NCBI GenBank assembly: GCA_036227345.1
Contig: CP109468.1
Location: forward strand, 3,534,001 to 3,598,000
DNA: 64,000 nucleotides
Direction of reading: 5' to 3'
Source of the DNA: Streptomyces sp. NBC_01463
GTDB lineage: Bacteria; Actinomycetota; Actinomycetes; Streptomycetales; Streptomycetaceae
Of the stretch, positions 62,196 to 64,000 are shown one piece after another (the first letter of the stretch is position 1; each line of letters opens with the position of its first letter). A program made the translations under genes and the position numbers. A model generated the notes under the pieces. That model did not search any database. It was not told where the DNA came from and saw only the letters and a list, made by a program, of their open reading frames with translations.

Positions 62196-63683
62196 CTACA
62201 CCGCCCGCACCGGCTCCGGCACCGCACCGCTCCCCGCCCCCACAGGCACCTTCCGCTCCCCCTTCACCAGCAGCAGCACCGCCACCCCCGCGACAACGCC
62301 CACCGCCCCGGCCACCACGGCCGCCGTGTCGAGCCCCGAGGCGAACGCCGCCCGCAGCGCATGCTCCGGCACCCCTGCCGCCCGCAGCCCGGACGCCCCG
62401 CCGCCCGCGAGGGTGTGGGACCGGTCGTCGCCCAGCGTCTCCCCGATCCGGGAGGTCAGCACCGTCCCGAGCACGGCAACCCCGAGGGCGTATCCGAGCT
62501 GCCGGAAGGTGTTGACCGCGCCGCCCGCCATGCCCGCCCGCTCCGGCGGCACCGCGGCCAGCGCCGCGCCCGCGAGGGCCGGGGACACCAGGCCCGTACC
62601 GATGCCCGCGACCACAAGCCCCGGCAGCAGCGCCGGCCACGAGGAACCGGCCCCCAGAACGGCCTGCCCGAGCGTGCCGACGCCGATCAGGACGAGCCCG
62701 GCACCGATGGACAGCCGCGGCTGCACCCCGTGCAGCAGCTTCCCGCCGACAGCGGCCACCACGAACGCGGTCGCGGCCAGCGGCAGCAGGGCCAGCCCGC
62801 CCTGGACGGGGCTGAGCCCGAGCACGGTCTGCAGCCAGATCGAGGTGTACGGCAGGACGGCGAACGCCGCCAGGTTGTACGCGAGCGCCCCCGCCATCAC
62901 CCCGGTGAAGGCGGACTTCCGGAACAACGACAGCTCAAGCAGCGGGTGGGTGGCACGCCGCTCGACGAGCACGAAGCACACCAGGGCGAGCACGGCGACC
63001 GCGAAGGTCGCGAGCGTGCGCCCCGACGTCCAGCCCAGACTCCCCGCCCGCACCACGCCGTACGTCGCCGCCGCCGCGAACACCGCGAAGCTCGCGGTCC
63101 CCGCCCAGTCGATGCGCCGGCCCTTCGCCCCGTGCGACTCGGGCACGGTCCGGACCGTCAGCCAGACAGCGGCGACGCTGACCGGAAGGTTCACGAAGAA
63201 GATCCAGCGCCATCCGGGCCCCTCGGTCAGCAGCCCGCCGACCACCGGCCCGATCGCGGCAGCGCCCCCGCTGACCGCGCCCCACAGCCCGAGCGCGACG
63301 GACCGGTCCCGCCCCCGGTACACCGAGGCGAGCAACGGCAGCGTGGTCGCGAACATCGCGGCCGCGCCCACCCCCTGGACCCCGCGCGCGGCGACCAGCA
63401 CCGCCGGCGACGAGGCGAGCCCGCAGGCCAGCGAGGCGAGGGCGAAGAGCCCGACGCCCACGACATGGACCCGGCGCCGCCCGAGCAGATCGGCCGCGGC
63501 CCCGATGCCGAGCAGCAGCGCGGCGAGCGCGAGCGCGTACCCGTCGATGACCCACTGGAGATCGGAGAGCGACGCGTCCAGCACCCGTGCCATGTCGGGC
63601 AGCGCCACGATGACGATCGTGACGTCCAGCAGCAGCATGAACGTCCCCAGACAGACCGCGGTGAGCGGCCCCCACTTACGCAT
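62196..63683 (-). CDS. MFS drug-efflux transporter (DHA2, 14-helix type)
   Basis: A 495-residue exporter with about 14 helices. The first helix LTAVCLGTFMLLLDVTIVIVALP carries motif D1 (LDxTIVxVALP), then motif A (GAAADLLGRRRVHVVG) and motif C (GPVVGGLLTEGPGWRWIFFVNLP) of the DHA2 family. ATG 63683 precedes helix 1; the longer frame to 63857 is antisense to the regulator. Substrate unknown; divergent Lrp/AsnC-type gene suggests local control. Confidence 0.93.
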   Translation of the reverse strand: MRKWGPLTAVCLGTFMLLLDVTIVIVALPDMARVLDASLSDLQWVIDGYALALAALLLGIGAAADLLGRRRVHVVGVGLFALASLACGLASSPAVLVAARGVQGVGAAAMFATTLPLLASVYRGRDRSVALGLWGAVSGGAAAIGPVVGGLLTEGPGWRWIFFVNLPVSVAAVWLTVRTVPESHGAKGRRIDWAGTASFAVFAAAATYGVVRAGSLGWTSGRTLATFAVAVLALVCFVLVERRATHPLLELSLFRKSAFTGVMAGALAYNLAAFAVLPYTSIWLQTVLGLSPVQGGLALLPLAATAFVVAAVGGKLLHGVQPRLSIGAGLVLIGVGTLGQAVLGAGSSWPALLPGLVVAGIGTGLVSPALAGAALAAVPPERAGMAGGAVNTFRQLGYALGVAVLGTVLTSRIGETLGDDRSHTLAGGGASGLRAAGVPEHALRAAFASGLDTAAVVAGAVGVVAGVAVLLLVKGERKVPVGAGSGAVPEPVRAV

Positions 63684-63809
63684 GTCTTTCTCCCTGTACG
63701 CATTCGTCCGTGGCCGGCTGCCACTCCCGTACGATCGGAGAGGGGCGGCCGAACCCCCCAGCCAGTGAGCGTTAAGCGCCGGAATCCGACACCGAAGGGG
63801 CCAGACCTC

Positions 63810-64000
63810 ATGGAATCCAACACCGTGGGCGACCCCCTCGACCTCCAGCTCCTGCACGCCCTGGAGCTGGACGCCCGCGCCCCGTTCAGCCGGATCGCGG
63901 CCGTGCTCGGCGTCTCCGACCAGACGGTGGCGCGCCGCTTCCGCAGACTGCGGGCGGATGCGGCCCTCAGGGTCGTCGGGGTCCGCTGCGCGGCCGCCGA
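63810..64000 (+). CDS. Lrp/AsnC-family regulator (cut by the window end)
   Basis: The first 63 codons of a regulator: LDLQLLHALELDARAPFSRIAAVLGVSD then QTVARRFRRLRA, an AsnC-type winged helix-turn-helix with an Arg-rich recognition helix. The effector domain lies beyond the window. It is divergent from the MFS gene across 126 bases and probably regulates it. Confidence 0.82.
   Translation, partial: MESNTVGDPLDLQLLHALELDARAPFSRIAAVLGVSDQTVARRFRRLRADAALRVVGVRCAAA

Overview
The window is a high-GC chromosomal segment of a Streptomyces species. The evidence is very strong third-position GC bias, frequent GTG starts, recognisable bldM and whiD sporulation regulators, a sortase-E-type LAXTG protein, and a tandem Hanks-kinase cluster. 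Gene order matches what I recall of the S. coelicolor region around guaA, guaB, bldM, whiD, groEL1 and glmS. Many of the same genes also sit together in Mycobacterium tuberculosis (choD, guaB3, guaB2, sigD, whiB3, groEL1/groES, tsaD, rimI, tsaB, tsaE, alr, nnr, glmS), so this looks like an old actinobacterial core block with Streptomyces-specific insertions. I saw no rRNA, tRNA, CRISPR array, prophage or insertion sequence.

Layout. 1-7.8 kb: a secreted NlpC/P60 hydrolase; a two-component system whose histidine kinase carries an N-terminal PspC domain, divergent from a PspC/LiaF-like membrane protein (a Lia-like envelope-stress set); a DoxX-like protein; a large membrane protein; and a class II aldolase. 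7.8-16 kb: guaA, then a chorismate mutase preceded by a probable leaderless leader peptide and attenuator-like hairpin, a LAATG-anchored surface protein, and a GMC oxidoreductase/aldehyde dehydrogenase pair. 16-24.6 kb: four consecutive Ser/Thr-kinase-family membrane proteins with related ectodomains, one of them a pseudokinase with a roughly 300-residue insert in its activation segment. 24.9-33.3 kb: glpD, a nucleotide-sugar dehydrogenase lacking its catalytic Cys, guaB3, guaB, a SigD-like ECF factor and bldM. 33.7-42.3 kb: whiD, then a probable accessory insertion (LysR, MOSC, SDR, and a sugar ABC importer with a DeoR/LacI hybrid regulator and a hydroxyacid dehydrogenase). 42.6-44.8 kb: groEL1 and groES with two CIRCE operators. 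44.8-51 kb: a cell-envelope lipoprotein/deacetylase pair, a THUMP-like methyltransferase, small membrane proteins and an ECF42/DGPF sigma module with its own promoter. 51-62 kb: the t6A-modification genes (tsaD, rimI, tsaB, tsaE) interleaved with cell-wall and cofactor genes (alr, nnr, acpS, glmS). 62-64 kb: an MFS exporter and the start of a divergent Lrp/AsnC-type regulator.

How the genes fit together. Purine (guaA, guaB, guaB3), aromatic amino acid (chorismate mutase), peptidoglycan precursor (glmS, alr) and tRNA modification genes are housekeeping. bldM and whiD control aerial growth and spore maturation; a textbook sigma-BldN promoter is visible upstream of bldM. The kinase array, Lia-like system, ECF42 module, NlpC/P60, LAXTG protein and deacetylase form an envelope-sensing and remodelling theme. 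Several proteins have lost a hallmark catalytic residue while remaining intact (pseudokinase, dehydrogenase Cys to Gly, GuaB3 Cys to His, YkuD-like Cys to Gly). These, together with the leader peptide and an iron-box-controlled 55-residue protein, are the best leads for undescribed biology.
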